Shown in pieces: positions 34,391 to 43,265 of a stretch of DNA of 64,000 nt. The position numbers and the translations under genes are program-made. The notes below the pieces were generated by a model, which was given only the letters and a program-made list of their open reading frames with translations, searched no databases and was not told where the DNA came from. The stretch is from Rossellomorea marisflavi (GTDB lineage Bacteria; Bacillota; Bacilli; Bacillales; Bacillaceae_B), in NCBI RefSeq assembly GCF_001274775.1, contig NZ_LGUE01000004.1, positions 943,025-1,007,024 on the forward strand, given 5' to 3'. Within the stretch, counting starts at the first letter, position 1, and each line of letters opens with the position of its first letter.

Positions 34391-36005
34391 CATTCCGACC
34401 GTTGATCAGCCATTTCCAACAAATAAGATTGACCGCAGTCACAATCACCGCATACCCATAGATCCCAAAAGGTATCTTGAGTACCAGGTAATGCAGACCC
34501 ACCAGTGCTCCCCCCACGAAGAAGAAGGGGATGATTTTAAGGGTTTCGCTCTGGGCCATCCCTTCGAAACTCTCCGAAAAAGGAAGAACCCGATTCATCC
34601 ACAGGCTGCATAGGACCGTCGTGATACACACCATTATGAAGATGACGAAAAGATCCGGTATGATTACAGGTCCATAGAGGAAGATGCATGCAAGGGTAAG
34701 AATCATGTACACCGGAAGGAACAGCTTCACAAGGAATGCTTTCAATGTCCCTCTGTAGACCGAGTCCACCCGGGTCACTGGAGCCACCCTGTAGATCCAG
34801 GACCCTTTATGCCTTCCGGAATAATTCAGCATCATCACGACGGACGGGGCAACGATGAGACTGGCATAGACAGCCAGATATGATTTACTTCCAGGAAGAT
34901 CCGAGATGGAAAGGTCTGGCCTTGTGAAAATAAAGAGAAACGGGAGGATCAGGGCGAAGCCCAATGAAGGATAGACTTTGAGCTTGAAATCCCTCTCCGT
35001 CCTCATCATTTTTTGGGCAAATCGGTAAAACGCACGTTCCTCCTGATTCCGGCAAAGCAACTTAAGGAAACGATCACTTTTCACCCTTCTCTTCCTTCCT
35101 CCAGCTTGGGCCGAGAGCTTATGAAGATTGCGCTCGAACTGGGGAAGCGCCTTGATGTAGATGACCATTGCGGCCAGGGGAACCAGCACGAAGAGAATGG
35201 TCATGATCAGTACCACTGTGGAATGATTCCCGTTGAGGACGTATTCAAACGGGGCACCGAACCAAAGGGGCGGAATCAGCACCGTCCACCACTCCGGTGA
35301 AAAAGAAACATTCACATCCACGAGATCAAACGCCCTTGCCGCCAGCTGATAGGCGATGGCAATCCCGACGGAGAGACCGATCTGGACATAATTGATCATA
35401 TCCTTCAGCTTCTCACCATCAAAAAACTTCAGAACATAATAATACATCAGGGCCGTCATGGCCAGGATGAGAAGATCAAGAAGAACGATACCAACCAGGA
35501 ACAAAAGGAAAAAGACAAACCCATTCAAGAAGAACGAAGCAACAAGCGGAATGACCGTCAGTGCTCCGGTCAGGAAGAACAGATAAAAGAATACATGTAA
35601 CGCCTTCGCCATCGAGATATCCTTCCGCTGGACCGGTTTGGTGAAAAGGATCGTGGAATCGCGCACATCGAGGATCACGACCGAAAAATCCGAGATCATC
35701 GAGGTGCTTGTCATGAAGAAGATGACGGAGAATATCAGCGTCATTTGAAACAGATACATATCCCCGAAGAACAGGATCGGAAGCAGGATCAATCCATATA
35801 AGGCATACACCCAGAGGGATTTGATGAACCGATTCCCGTCTTTATTATTTTTTACCTTTCCCTGCTGGAAGATGGTAGGGACCCTCCTGCCGTCCATGGT
35901 CCATTTCATCTGGAGGATCTTGCGGATGACAGGATAATCAAAGCCGAATATCGCGAACAAACCCTTGAATGCATCAAGGACCTTCAGGGTCGGAAATGTC
36001 CTCAT
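34374..36005 (-). CDS. ABC-2-type exporter permease
   Basis: 543-residue membrane protein with about twelve hydrophobic segments in two groups separated by a soluble stretch (KALPQFERNLHKLSAQAGGRKRRVKSDRF). It is coded directly after an ABC ATPase (start 2 nt past its stop), so the pair forms an exporter. The family resembles large Bacillus permeases next to YhaP/EcsA-type ATPases; I could not match it to a named protein. No substrate is indicated. GGGGAG precedes ATG 36005; a GTG one codon earlier is possible. Confidence 0.75.
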   Translation of the reverse strand: MRTFPTLKVLDAFKGLFAIFGFDYPVIRKILQMKWTMDGRRVPTIFQQGKVKNNKDGNRFIKSLWVYALYGLILLPILFFGDMYLFQMTLIFSVIFFMTSTSMISDFSVVILDVRDSTILFTKPVQRKDISMAKALHVFFYLFFLTGALTVIPLVASFFLNGFVFFLLFLVGIVLLDLLILAMTALMYYYVLKFFDGEKLKDMINYVQIGLSVGIAIAYQLAARAFDLVDVNVSFSPEWWTVLIPPLWFGAPFEYVLNGNHSTVVLIMTILFVLVPLAAMVIYIKALPQFERNLHKLSAQAGGRKRRVKSDRFLKLLCRNQEERAFYRFAQKMMRTERDFKLKVYPSLGFALILPFLFIFTRPDLSISDLPGSKSYLAVYASLIVAPSVVMMLNYSGRHKGSWIYRVAPVTRVDSVYRGTLKAFLVKLFLPVYMILTLACIFLYGPVIIPDLFVIFIMVCITTVLCSLWMNRVLPFSESFEGMAQSETLKIIPFFFVGGALVGLHYLVLKIPFGIYGYAVIVTAVNLICWKWLINGRNEPERL

Positions 36006-36007
36006 CA

Positions 36008-36793
36008 CTACACTCCCCTTACGACCGAAACGATCTCAGACGCCGTTTCCTTATGCTCGGTGAAGCCAGTCAGCTGATTGAATATTTCCTCGAGGGAACC
36101 TTCCAGATTCTGATTCTTCAACTCTTCAAAACTTCCATTCGCTGCGACCGTCCCTTGATGAAGCAGGATGATGCGACTGCTGATCTTCTCGACAACATCC
36201 ATGATGTGGGAGGAATAAAAAATCGTCTTGCCCTCTGCAGCAAGCTGCGCCAGCAGTTCTTTGAAGATCATCACGGAATTGGCGTCGAGGCCATTGATCG
36301 GCTCATCCAGGAACAGGATATCCGGATCATGAAGAAGACTCGCAATAATGAGGGTCTTCTGTTTCATTCCCTTTGAGTAGGATGCAATCCTGGAATGATA
36401 CACCTCAGACAACCCGAAGAGGCTCATCAGCTTTTCCGCTTTTTCATCCGCTTCGACCGGGGCCATCCCATACAGCTCTCCGCTGAAGGTCAAGTATTCC
36501 TGTGCCGTGAGATTATCGTACAGGTCTGCAAGTTCAGGCACATACCCTATCCTTTTTTTGTATTCAACCGACGCAGAGGTGATTTCTTCTCCGAACAGCC
36601 TCACTGAGCCGGCATCATATTCTTCAAGTCCGAGGATGATTTTAACTGTTGTACTCTTACCGGCTCCATTCGGACCAATGTAGCCGATGATCTGCCCGGG
36701 GAACACATCAAGGTCTACACCTTTTAATACTTCTTTTCCATTGTAGGCTTTCTTTAGTTGATGCAATGAGAGGATTGGTTGATTCGTTTCCAT
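36008..36793 (-). CDS. ABC exporter ATP-binding protein
   Basis: 261-residue ATPase with Walker A GPNGAGKST (about 38-46), Q-loop YVPELADLYDNLTAQEYL, signature YSKGMKQK and Walker B ILFLDEPINGLD. The YSKGMKQK signature and C-terminal IFNQLTGF tail are of the DrrA/CcmA type that pairs with ABC-2 permeases. The permease follows immediately in the same operon. Substrate unknown. An AGGAGTATAG site precedes the ATG at 36793. Confidence 0.88.
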   Translation of the reverse strand: METNQPILSLHQLKKAYNGKEVLKGVDLDVFPGQIIGYIGPNGAGKSTTVKIILGLEEYDAGSVRLFGEEITSASVEYKKRIGYVPELADLYDNLTAQEYLTFSGELYGMAPVEADEKAEKLMSLFGLSEVYHSRIASYSKGMKQKTLIIASLLHDPDILFLDEPINGLDANSVMIFKELLAQLAAEGKTIFYSSHIMDVVEKISSRIILLHQGTVAANGSFEELKNQNLEGSLEEIFNQLTGFTEHKETASEIVSVVRGV

Positions 36794-36872
36794 GCTATAC
36801 TCCTTTACTTAAACAGTATCTTCCAATGGTAACATATATCCATCTCCATTTCTTTTCCTCCTGCACCATTCA

Positions 36873-36901
36873 TTGACAAAGACTGACATTCGATAGACAA
36901 T
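36873..36901 (+). promoter_or_regulatory. candidate sigma-A promoter of rsbRD
   Basis: Perfect TTGACA (36873-36878), 17-nt spacer, GACAAT (36896-36901), 30 nt ahead of the rsbRD start. Confidence 0.6.
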
Positions 36902-36931
36902 GAGTAGAGAAGATTTGCGAAGGAGAGCCTT

Positions 36932-37774
36932 ATGACGACACATTCACTAGCACTATATGAGTATCTGAACGAAAATGCCTATCATTTCACTGAGGAATGG
37001 GCCGCCCGCCAACGCGTGAAGTACGGCTCCCATTATTCCGCCGAGGCACCCCAGGATGTACAGGAGCGGGTGAAAGAGCAGAACGCGACTTACGCCAGGC
37101 TCTTGGCCAAATGCCTGATCCGCCCAGAAGAAGAGATGAAAGAAGCGATTGATGAGTGGACGAAGAAAACGGCTGCCGATCGCAGCCGCTCTACTACCAC
37201 CCTTGATGAAGTGGTACGGAATTCCGCCGTCTTCAGGAGAGTCTACTGGAACTTCGTCAAAAAATTCGTCAACGAGTCCGGTCTTGATATCGGTGTTGCT
37301 GAAGTCTTCCAGTGGGAAGAACAACTTAACAGATCCCTGGACTACGTACTTGAACGCTTCACTTCCCATTATTTGACGTATATCATGGACAGGCTTCAAG
37401 CCCAGTCTGATCTTATCAATGAATTGAGTTCGCCCGTCATCTCCCTGACAGATGAAATCGGCCTTCTCCCCCTCATTGGCGATATCGATACAGCCAGGGC
37501 AAGGAGCATATTGGAAGGAACGCTTCAGCAGAGCTCACAATCACAGCTCTCCACCCTGATCATCGACCTTTCCGGCGTCCTTCTCATCGACACGATGGTC
37601 GCACAGCAGCTGTTCCATCTGGTGGATGCCCTTAACCTTCTCGGCGTGAAATCAATCATGACCGGTATCCGCCCCGAAGTGGCCCAGACAGCAATCCACC
37701 TTGGACTGGACTTCTCGGAAGTGCGTACGGAGAATTCACTGAAACGGATCATGACATCCATCTTTGCCACATAA
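36932..37774 (+). CDS. rsbRD: RsbT co-antagonist RsbRD (stressosome subunit)
   Basis: 280 residues. The N-terminal 150 form the helical RsbRD-type sensor; the C-terminal 120 are a STAS domain with ELSSPVISLTDEIGLLPLIGDIDTARA and LIIDLSGVLLIDT. Such proteins co-assemble with RsbS and RsbT into the stressosome that starts sigma-B activation. The two sites phosphorylated in RsbRA appear to be Ser here (Ser167 in SSPVI and Ser214 in DLSGV), a point to verify by alignment. The length equals B. subtilis YqhA (about 278). GAAGGAGAGCC precedes the ATG. It stands alone, away from the sigB operon. Confidence 0.9.
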   Translation: MTTHSLALYEYLNENAYHFTEEWAARQRVKYGSHYSAEAPQDVQERVKEQNATYARLLAKCLIRPEEEMKEAIDEWTKKTAADRSRSTTTLDEVVRNSAVFRRVYWNFVKKFVNESGLDIGVAEVFQWEEQLNRSLDYVLERFTSHYLTYIMDRLQAQSDLINELSSPVISLTDEIGLLPLIGDIDTARARSILEGTLQQSSQSQLSTLIIDLSGVLLIDTMVAQQLFHLVDALNLLGVKSIMTGIRPEVAQTAIHLGLDFSEVRTENSLKRIMTSIFAT

Positions 37775-37849
37775 AAAAGAGGGTAGGACAAAATAAAAAG
37801 AGGGATCATACAATGACGAACAATGGCAGTGTAGGTTCTTAATACCGCT

Positions 37850-37968
37850 AATGATTTCCGTGCAAGACTTCGCTTTCCGCGGGTAACCCGTGTGTGCCTC
37901 CCCGGCAAGCCTGCGGGGTCTCACATCAGCTACAGGAGTCTTCGTCTTGCACTCCAATCAACCGCTGG
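37850..37968 (-). repeat. single copy of the palindromic intergenic repeat
   Basis: CGCTTTCCGCGGGTAACCCG, GTGCCTCCCCGGCAAGCCTGCGGGGTCTC and CTACAGGAGTCTTCGTCTTGCACTCCA match, in order, the reverse orientation of the repeats at 13.9 and 52.2 kb. It fills most of the 309-bp gap 37775-38083, which otherwise holds only a terminator. Confidence 0.82.
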
Positions 37969-38006
37969 AAACAATGAAATAGTAATGTTCTTTACATAAC
38001 TTAAAA

Positions 38007-38054
38007 ACCCGAATTCATTTGCCTTATCGCAAGCAAGTGAATTCGGGTTTTACT
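38007..38054 (-). terminator. terminator of the dynamin-type GTPase gene
   Basis: Long inverted repeat AAACCCGAATTCA (38007 on) with TGAATTCGGGTTT ending near 38052, plus CTTGC/GCAAG pairing inside. A U run follows on the minus strand. Confidence 0.85.
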
Positions 38055-38083
38055 ATGGCTAAAACAGTTTCGTGACAGCTTTT

Positions 38084-40822
38084 TTATCGGGAATACTTTT
38101 GAGAAGGCTGATAGCTTGCCTTCATCATATATTCATATTGCAGGAGTTTCACTTCGAATAAAGTGATCGGGTCGAAATATCTTTCGGGGTCCGCCTTTAT
38201 TTCGCTCAGAAGTTCCTTGTCCTCCATGATTTCCCCTTCTGTCCCTTTGATGGTCAAAGAGAGCTGGTGGAAAGGTTGTGCATAGAAGGAGCGGATATCC
38301 TGTTCCAACGATTTCTCGAACAGATCGAACTGTAGGAAGAATTTCGTCACTACGGATTCAGTAATATCCCCGTAGTCCTCATTCTCCAGGTATCGCTTGT
38401 ACTGATTGTATAGAAGCGTCTTGTTCTGAGGCAGCACGCCCAAGAGCTTCCCGGCACTCTTCAATAGGAACTGGGCAGGCTTGAAGCGGAGGAGGATATT
38501 TTCCTTATCGATCTGCGCCCTCGTCCCCATGCGGCTTACATCCCGTCTCCAGTCGTCGAGCACCTGATCATCACACTGAAGGACGACTCGCTCTTCCCCG
38601 AACAGACCATTGAAGGTCGAACTCATTTCGTACAGATACTCTTGGCTTTCCTGCAGTTCATGCTTCGATGCTGCCAGCCATTCCTGAAGGGAATCGAGGT
38701 ATCTCGGCATGAGGTCATTCTGGAGATATTCCTGTATCCTTGTATTCATCGCTTCATTGAGCTCGGTATGGATATTCTTATAGTCACTTTCCTCGTTGAT
38801 CAGCTCGGAGCATTTATGCAGGATATTGGGAATTTCCGTCCTGATTTCCTTTTTGACCGCTTCTTTGCGCTCGTGGAAGGAATCTTTGATCAGGGCAATC
38901 TTCTCTCCCTGCATATCACCGAGATGATTGTGGAATCCATTCAGTCGTGACAGGATGTCTTCATTTTTCGCAATGCTTTCTTTCAAGGCGATTTCTTTAT
39001 TCTTGCGGATCGAATACAGATCCTTCAAGGTTTTACGCACAAGGTAGAAGAGCTTCGTCCCTCTCTCTGCTTTGATATACGCAGGACTCACATCATAATG
39101 ACGGGTCATGAATGCTTCTACACCTGTACGCTGGATGGAAACGGCCTCAAGGGACGAATACGGCAGCACTTCCGCTTCTGGGAACCACTCCTTGGCCTTT
39201 CGTTCCACGGATTCGATCACATCATCTGGATGTACCCCGACCTTATCCATTTTGTTCAACAGGAAGTTGATCTTGACGGGCTGATCGATTTCCTGCAGCC
39301 TGCGTAGCACTTGACGATCCTCGGCATTGAACGGCGCCTCGGCGTTAAGTACATACAGCAGGCCATCTGCCACCGGATAGAACGAAGCAAGATCATCCTG
39401 ATGCCTTTGTCCTGCCTGGACATCGATGAGGACGGCACTGTTTTTCTTCAGGAAGTCTGAAGGGATCTTGTACTCGACAAACGCTTCCCTGTGCATCACC
39501 TCTTCGAAATCAGCGATGCTCTCCACACGGCGGACGCCTTCTCCGTGGATTTCACTTACTTCGACAGGCTGATCATGATAGGTGTAGACCACCGTCGAAC
39601 CTTCTGATTCCCCGATACTCTCACCGAGGACAGACTGCACGAAGGAAGACTTCCCGCTCGAAACGCTTCCTGCGACGACGATATGGTTCCTGCTATAATC
39701 CATCAGCTGCTCGGACATCCATTTTGTCTTATAGCCTACAGGTACACGATTCGATTCGGACCAAGCCATGATCCGGTTAAGGAAGAGGAGGACATCCTCG
39801 AAGCGGGCATCTTCTGCCGACTCGATGAGCAGCGCCTCTGCTTCTTCCGCAACCCCGGGCTCAAGGGAATACGAGAACACATCGTTCCATGCAAGAACGG
39901 CAGAAGCCGCAAGCAGGGATGACCCTGCACGGCTCACTTTGAGCCAGTTTGTCACAAGACCAGGCATGAAGGGTTGCAGATCATGGATCAGATGACCGCT
40001 CTCCATGAAGCCGTTGAAGGATTCCTTATAAAGGGAAAGGATATCATCCCACGATTCATGGTTCTCGATCTGCACGTATTCAAAAATGGTATTGATCGTC
40101 TGCATCCATTCGATATGCAGTGCAGGTTCCACCTTGTAGCTGTTCCAGAACGCTGCGACAAGCCCTCGGAACTGCCTTGAATCGCTCTCATAGGAAGCGA
40201 TGAGGAGGTCATGGAAGTACGCAGGGGCAAACGATGTGATGTACCCTTTGACCGCATATTCCTCGAGAACGGAAAACCATTTGCCGTCCTTCGTGCGGAG
40301 CGCTTCCCTCACTGCAAGCTCGATGGCATTATTCCAATCCTGCTGGCCCTCGTAGAAAGCACGGGCAATCGAGGAAACATTTGGATAGTCCGGATCGATA
40401 CCGAGTGCCTTCTCGATGACGCGGTATGCTTCCTGAGTCTTCTCCCGTTCGATATAAAGGGAGAATAATTGCAGGGATACCTCCATCGTCAATACGACTC
40501 CGTCGGTTTGGATGGCGGTATACACATCTTCGGCGGAAGAAAGCATCCCGAGCTCATAATAAGCATCGGCAATGTTTTTCTTCGCCCAAGGCTCACGCTC
40601 GTTCTGAACGCTTTCCCACTTGAAGATGGCCGCTTCATAATCCTTGCAGTGGAAATAGACTTCCCCTTGCGCAAAGCGGATATCGGTCAGGTCATAAGGC
40701 TCATTCTTCTGTTCTTCGACGAAGGCAGCACCCAAGACCTCGATGGGATGAAGATTCCTTCCGGTATCCCCTGTGAATGTTTCATGGAATGTTTTTTCCA
40801 TTAGCAGTTTTTCTTCTGTCAT
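38084..40822 (-). CDS. TPR-repeat protein with dynamin-type GTPase domain
   Basis: 912-residue cytoplasmic protein. Residues about 40-190 hold TPR-like helical pairs (AQGEVYFHCKDYEAAIFKWESV, KKNIADAYYELGMLSSAEDVY). A GTPase domain begins near 378: P-loop GSVSSGKSSF (385-394), switch T410, LIDVQAGQRH in place of the usual DxxG, and NKMDK (523-527). About 300 residues of predicted coiled coil or helical stalk follow, as in bacterial dynamin-like proteins. No membrane segment is seen. Function unknown; membrane or stress roles are known for bacterial dynamins such as DynA. The start at 40822 follows CGGAGGATATT. Monocistronic. Confidence 0.8.
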   Translation of the reverse strand: MTEEKLLMEKTFHETFTGDTGRNLHPIEVLGAAFVEEQKNEPYDLTDIRFAQGEVYFHCKDYEAAIFKWESVQNEREPWAKKNIADAYYELGMLSSAEDVYTAIQTDGVVLTMEVSLQLFSLYIEREKTQEAYRVIEKALGIDPDYPNVSSIARAFYEGQQDWNNAIELAVREALRTKDGKWFSVLEEYAVKGYITSFAPAYFHDLLIASYESDSRQFRGLVAAFWNSYKVEPALHIEWMQTINTIFEYVQIENHESWDDILSLYKESFNGFMESGHLIHDLQPFMPGLVTNWLKVSRAGSSLLAASAVLAWNDVFSYSLEPGVAEEAEALLIESAEDARFEDVLLFLNRIMAWSESNRVPVGYKTKWMSEQLMDYSRNHIVVAGSVSSGKSSFVQSVLGESIGESEGSTVVYTYHDQPVEVSEIHGEGVRRVESIADFEEVMHREAFVEYKIPSDFLKKNSAVLIDVQAGQRHQDDLASFYPVADGLLYVLNAEAPFNAEDRQVLRRLQEIDQPVKINFLLNKMDKVGVHPDDVIESVERKAKEWFPEAEVLPYSSLEAVSIQRTGVEAFMTRHYDVSPAYIKAERGTKLFYLVRKTLKDLYSIRKNKEIALKESIAKNEDILSRLNGFHNHLGDMQGEKIALIKDSFHERKEAVKKEIRTEIPNILHKCSELINEESDYKNIHTELNEAMNTRIQEYLQNDLMPRYLDSLQEWLAASKHELQESQEYLYEMSSTFNGLFGEERVVLQCDDQVLDDWRRDVSRMGTRAQIDKENILLRFKPAQFLLKSAGKLLGVLPQNKTLLYNQYKRYLENEDYGDITESVVTKFFLQFDLFEKSLEQDIRSFYAQPFHQLSLTIKGTEGEIMEDKELLSEIKADPERYFDPITLFEVKLLQYEYMMKASYQPSQKYSR

Positions 40823-40977
40823 AATATCCTCCGTTAAATGCGGAACCAACAATCCGCAGACTGATCTATTTCTATCATTCTAACAGAATTTCACCGTGAT
40901 AAAATGTCATTTCCTTTTCATTTTGCGAATGGTCCTTTGTACCATGGTCGCATAGACCTTCATTCATTACAGAACAA

Positions 40978-41031
40978 AGGACTATCCACTTCCAATGGCG
41001 GCATCACCGCATTGAAAAGGGATAGTCCTAT
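40978..41031 (-). terminator. terminator of the MFS transporter gene
   Basis: Outer stem AGGACTATCC/GGATAGTCCT with an inner GCGG/CCGC hairpin; a short U tract follows on the minus strand. Confidence 0.7.
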
Positions 41032-41060
41032 CATCATACCACTGTCGTGCGACCCGTAAA

Positions 41061-42251
41061 CTAGGAGGCCGCCTGATGAACCAATTTCTTCTTCCTCCCG
41101 TGGAAAATCGCGATAAAAAAGGCAGCCAAGAGGAAAATGCTTGAGATCTGGAACAAGATCCCGATCTCGATATACTGTGCCAATACACCGAAGACCAACC
41201 CGCTCAGCCCGATCCCGAGATCGATGGATGAGAAGAACATTCCATTCGCGACGCCGCGCCTGTGCTCCGGCGTCAACGACAGCGTCCAGGATTGAAGCGT
41301 CGGGATCAAGGAACCAAAACCGATTCCGAATAAAACGCCTGCAATGGAGATCATGACATCCGAATGGGCAAGGGAGAGCACCCACATTCCGATGAACGTC
41401 ACAGCGATGCAGAACAGAACAAGCCCCTTCGGCCCCCTCTGATCAAACCATTTCCCCGCAATCGGCCTAGAGAGCGACGCCAGGATGGCATTGAAGAGGT
41501 AGAACAGGAAGATATGATCGATGCCCCGTTCGTCTCCGAATATCACGATGAATGTCACAATCGTGCCGTAGCCGAAGGTGATGACGATCGTGATGAAAGC
41601 CGGGAACCAGCTCGACTTCTCAATAAGGGAATCCCGGTATGAAAAGGTCAGGTTCTCTTTTTTCGTCTCCTTGACGACCTTCGGGGTCTGATAGCGCACA
41701 ACCGCAAGCAGGAGAACCGCAATGAGCCCCAGTATGCCGGAGGTGATGATCAGATTAGTGAAGGTCGTAACCTGATAAAGATAGATTCCAAGACTCGGGG
41801 CGATGATCATGCCGATCGTGATCGACAGCCCGTAATAGCCCATCCCCTCACCAAGCCTTGATTTCGGCACCACATCAACGGCCGCGGTGCCATTGACCGT
41901 CGTCGACCACCCCCACACCAGACCGTGAACGAACCTGAACAACAGGAAGATCAGGACGACGCTGGATAGGGGGTAGATGATCGTGATGGCGAGGAGCATG
42001 GCCGCTCCTCCCAATACGAGGGGCTTCCTTTCTTTATACTCAAGCATGAAACCGATGAACGGACGGCTGAGGACCGCACCGAGGGAAAATAATGTTGTGA
42101 CCAGTCCGATTTCAAAACCCGATGCCCCAATCGATTTGATATAGGGCGGAAGCGTCGGGATGAGCATCTGAAATGACATGAATACAAACAGGTTCCCTAC
42201 CATCAGCATCACAAAAGACCGTGTCCACAGGGGATCTTTTGCAGAGATCAT
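41061..42251 (-). CDS. major facilitator superfamily transporter
   Basis: 396 residues with twelve membrane helices. The loop between TM2 and TM3 carries RPFIGFMLEYKERKPLVL (the MFS motif A region), and it is echoed by RPIAGKWFDQRGPKGLVL in the second half. It resembles Bacillus YfkF/YwoG-type efflux proteins of unknown substrate. GAGGAGGGTTTCT precedes the ATG at 42251. A long leader of about 150 nt with several small hairpins lies upstream. Confidence 0.87.
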   Translation of the reverse strand: MISAKDPLWTRSFVMLMVGNLFVFMSFQMLIPTLPPYIKSIGASGFEIGLVTTLFSLGAVLSRPFIGFMLEYKERKPLVLGGAAMLLAITIIYPLSSVVLIFLLFRFVHGLVWGWSTTVNGTAAVDVVPKSRLGEGMGYYGLSITIGMIIAPSLGIYLYQVTTFTNLIITSGILGLIAVLLLAVVRYQTPKVVKETKKENLTFSYRDSLIEKSSWFPAFITIVITFGYGTIVTFIVIFGDERGIDHIFLFYLFNAILASLSRPIAGKWFDQRGPKGLVLFCIAVTFIGMWVLSLAHSDVMISIAGVLFGIGFGSLIPTLQSWTLSLTPEHRRGVANGMFFSSIDLGIGLSGLVFGVLAQYIEIGILFQISSIFLLAAFFIAIFHGRKKKLVHQAAS

Positions 42252-42563
42252 AGAAACCCTCCTCTCTTATGACAACCTTGATTCTGAATTCGTCCCTTCA
42301 GGGAGGCAGGCATTTGCCAGCGGAAGAAACCTCTGCAGATTCCCTTACCCGAATGGGCTAAGATCGCCATCCCTTGCGATACGAGTATTTCGAATTACTA
42401 AATAATAACACAAAGTCGCAAGAAGATGGCGCTTTTATAAGGAAAGTTCGGATTATTCACTTTTTCAAGGAGCCTGCGGGCGTTCTTCGTTGAAAAGACT
42501 GCCCATTCTACTATAATAAGAGTCAGATAAGTTTAAACTTTCAAACATAAAGGAGGATGACAT
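42252..42563. other. 312-bp divergent intergenic region with hairpin-rich leader
   Basis: No gene. The part next to the MFS gene (42265-42400) has adjacent short hairpins on the minus strand: GGCA/TGCC near 42311, CCCT/AGGG near 42293 and GCCC/GGGT near 42343. The right part carries the pxpB promoter (42490-42517). I could not match the hairpin region to a known riboswitch. Confidence 0.6.
42490..42517 (+). promoter_or_regulatory. sigma-A promoter of pxpBC
   Basis: TTGAAA (42490-42495), 16-nt spacer, perfect TATAAT (42512-42517), 47 nt upstream of the pxpB start. Confidence 0.75.
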
Positions 42564-43265
42564 GTGGATTATTCCTTACGTCCCTTGGGAGATCACTCCC
42601 TCGTCATCGAGGCAGGTCCCTCAATCGATCACACTACCCATGTGAAGGTCAGGAGCATCTGCTCTGCCATCGAACGGGCAGATCTCTCCTGGATGACTGA
42701 TATCGTACCCGCCTTCACCACGGTCACACTTCACTACGATCCTACGAATCTGGACGATCCGGGCCGACTCCCTTACGAAACAGCAATGAATAGAATACAT
42801 ATGATCCTTTCTTCCGCCCCTCTTCAAACCGATAAGGAGCCGAGGACAATCGAGATTCCGGTATGCTATGGGGGCGACTTCGGACCGGATTTGGAGTCTG
42901 TGGCAGAGTGGAATGCCCTGACTCCCGAAAAGGTAATAGAGTTGCACTCCGCCTCTCCTTACCTGATTCATATGATCGGTTTTTCCCCCGGGTTTCCATA
43001 TCTCGGCGGCATGCCTGAAGAAATCGCGACTCCGCGAAGAAAGGAACCACGCCTCAGGGTTCCGAGTGGCTCCGTCGGCATCGCCGGAAGCCAGACAGGC
43101 ATCTATCCCCTGGAAAGCCCCGGCGGCTGGCAGCTGATCGGCCGGACACCCGTCGCTCTGTTCGACACTCAGGCTTGTCCGCCCGGCTTGTTACAGGCAG
43201 GCGACCACCTTCGATTCAAACCCATAACCGCTGAAGAATACAAAGAAATGGAGGCCAACCGATGA
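42564..43265 (+). CDS. pxpB: 5-oxoprolinase subunit PxpB (KipI family)
   Basis: 233 residues of the KipI/allophanate hydrolase subunit 1 fold. Seen are PLGDHSLVIEAG at the N-terminus, HSASPYLIHMIGFSPGFPYLGGM, PRRKEPRLRVPSGSVGIAGSQTGIYP and SPGGWQLIGRTPVALFD. With PxpC and PxpA it hydrolyses 5-oxoproline to glutamate using ATP. In B. subtilis the homologue KipI also inhibits KinA. The start is GTG 42564, 7 nt after AGGAGG; an ATG two bases earlier is in the wrong frame. It overlaps pxpC by 4 nt. Confidence 0.92.
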   Translation: MDYSLRPLGDHSLVIEAGPSIDHTTHVKVRSICSAIERADLSWMTDIVPAFTTVTLHYDPTNLDDPGRLPYETAMNRIHMILSSAPLQTDKEPRTIEIPVCYGGDFGPDLESVAEWNALTPEKVIELHSASPYLIHMIGFSPGFPYLGGMPEEIATPRRKEPRLRVPSGSVGIAGSQTGIYPLESPGGWQLIGRTPVALFDTQACPPGLLQAGDHLRFKPITAEEYKEMEANR

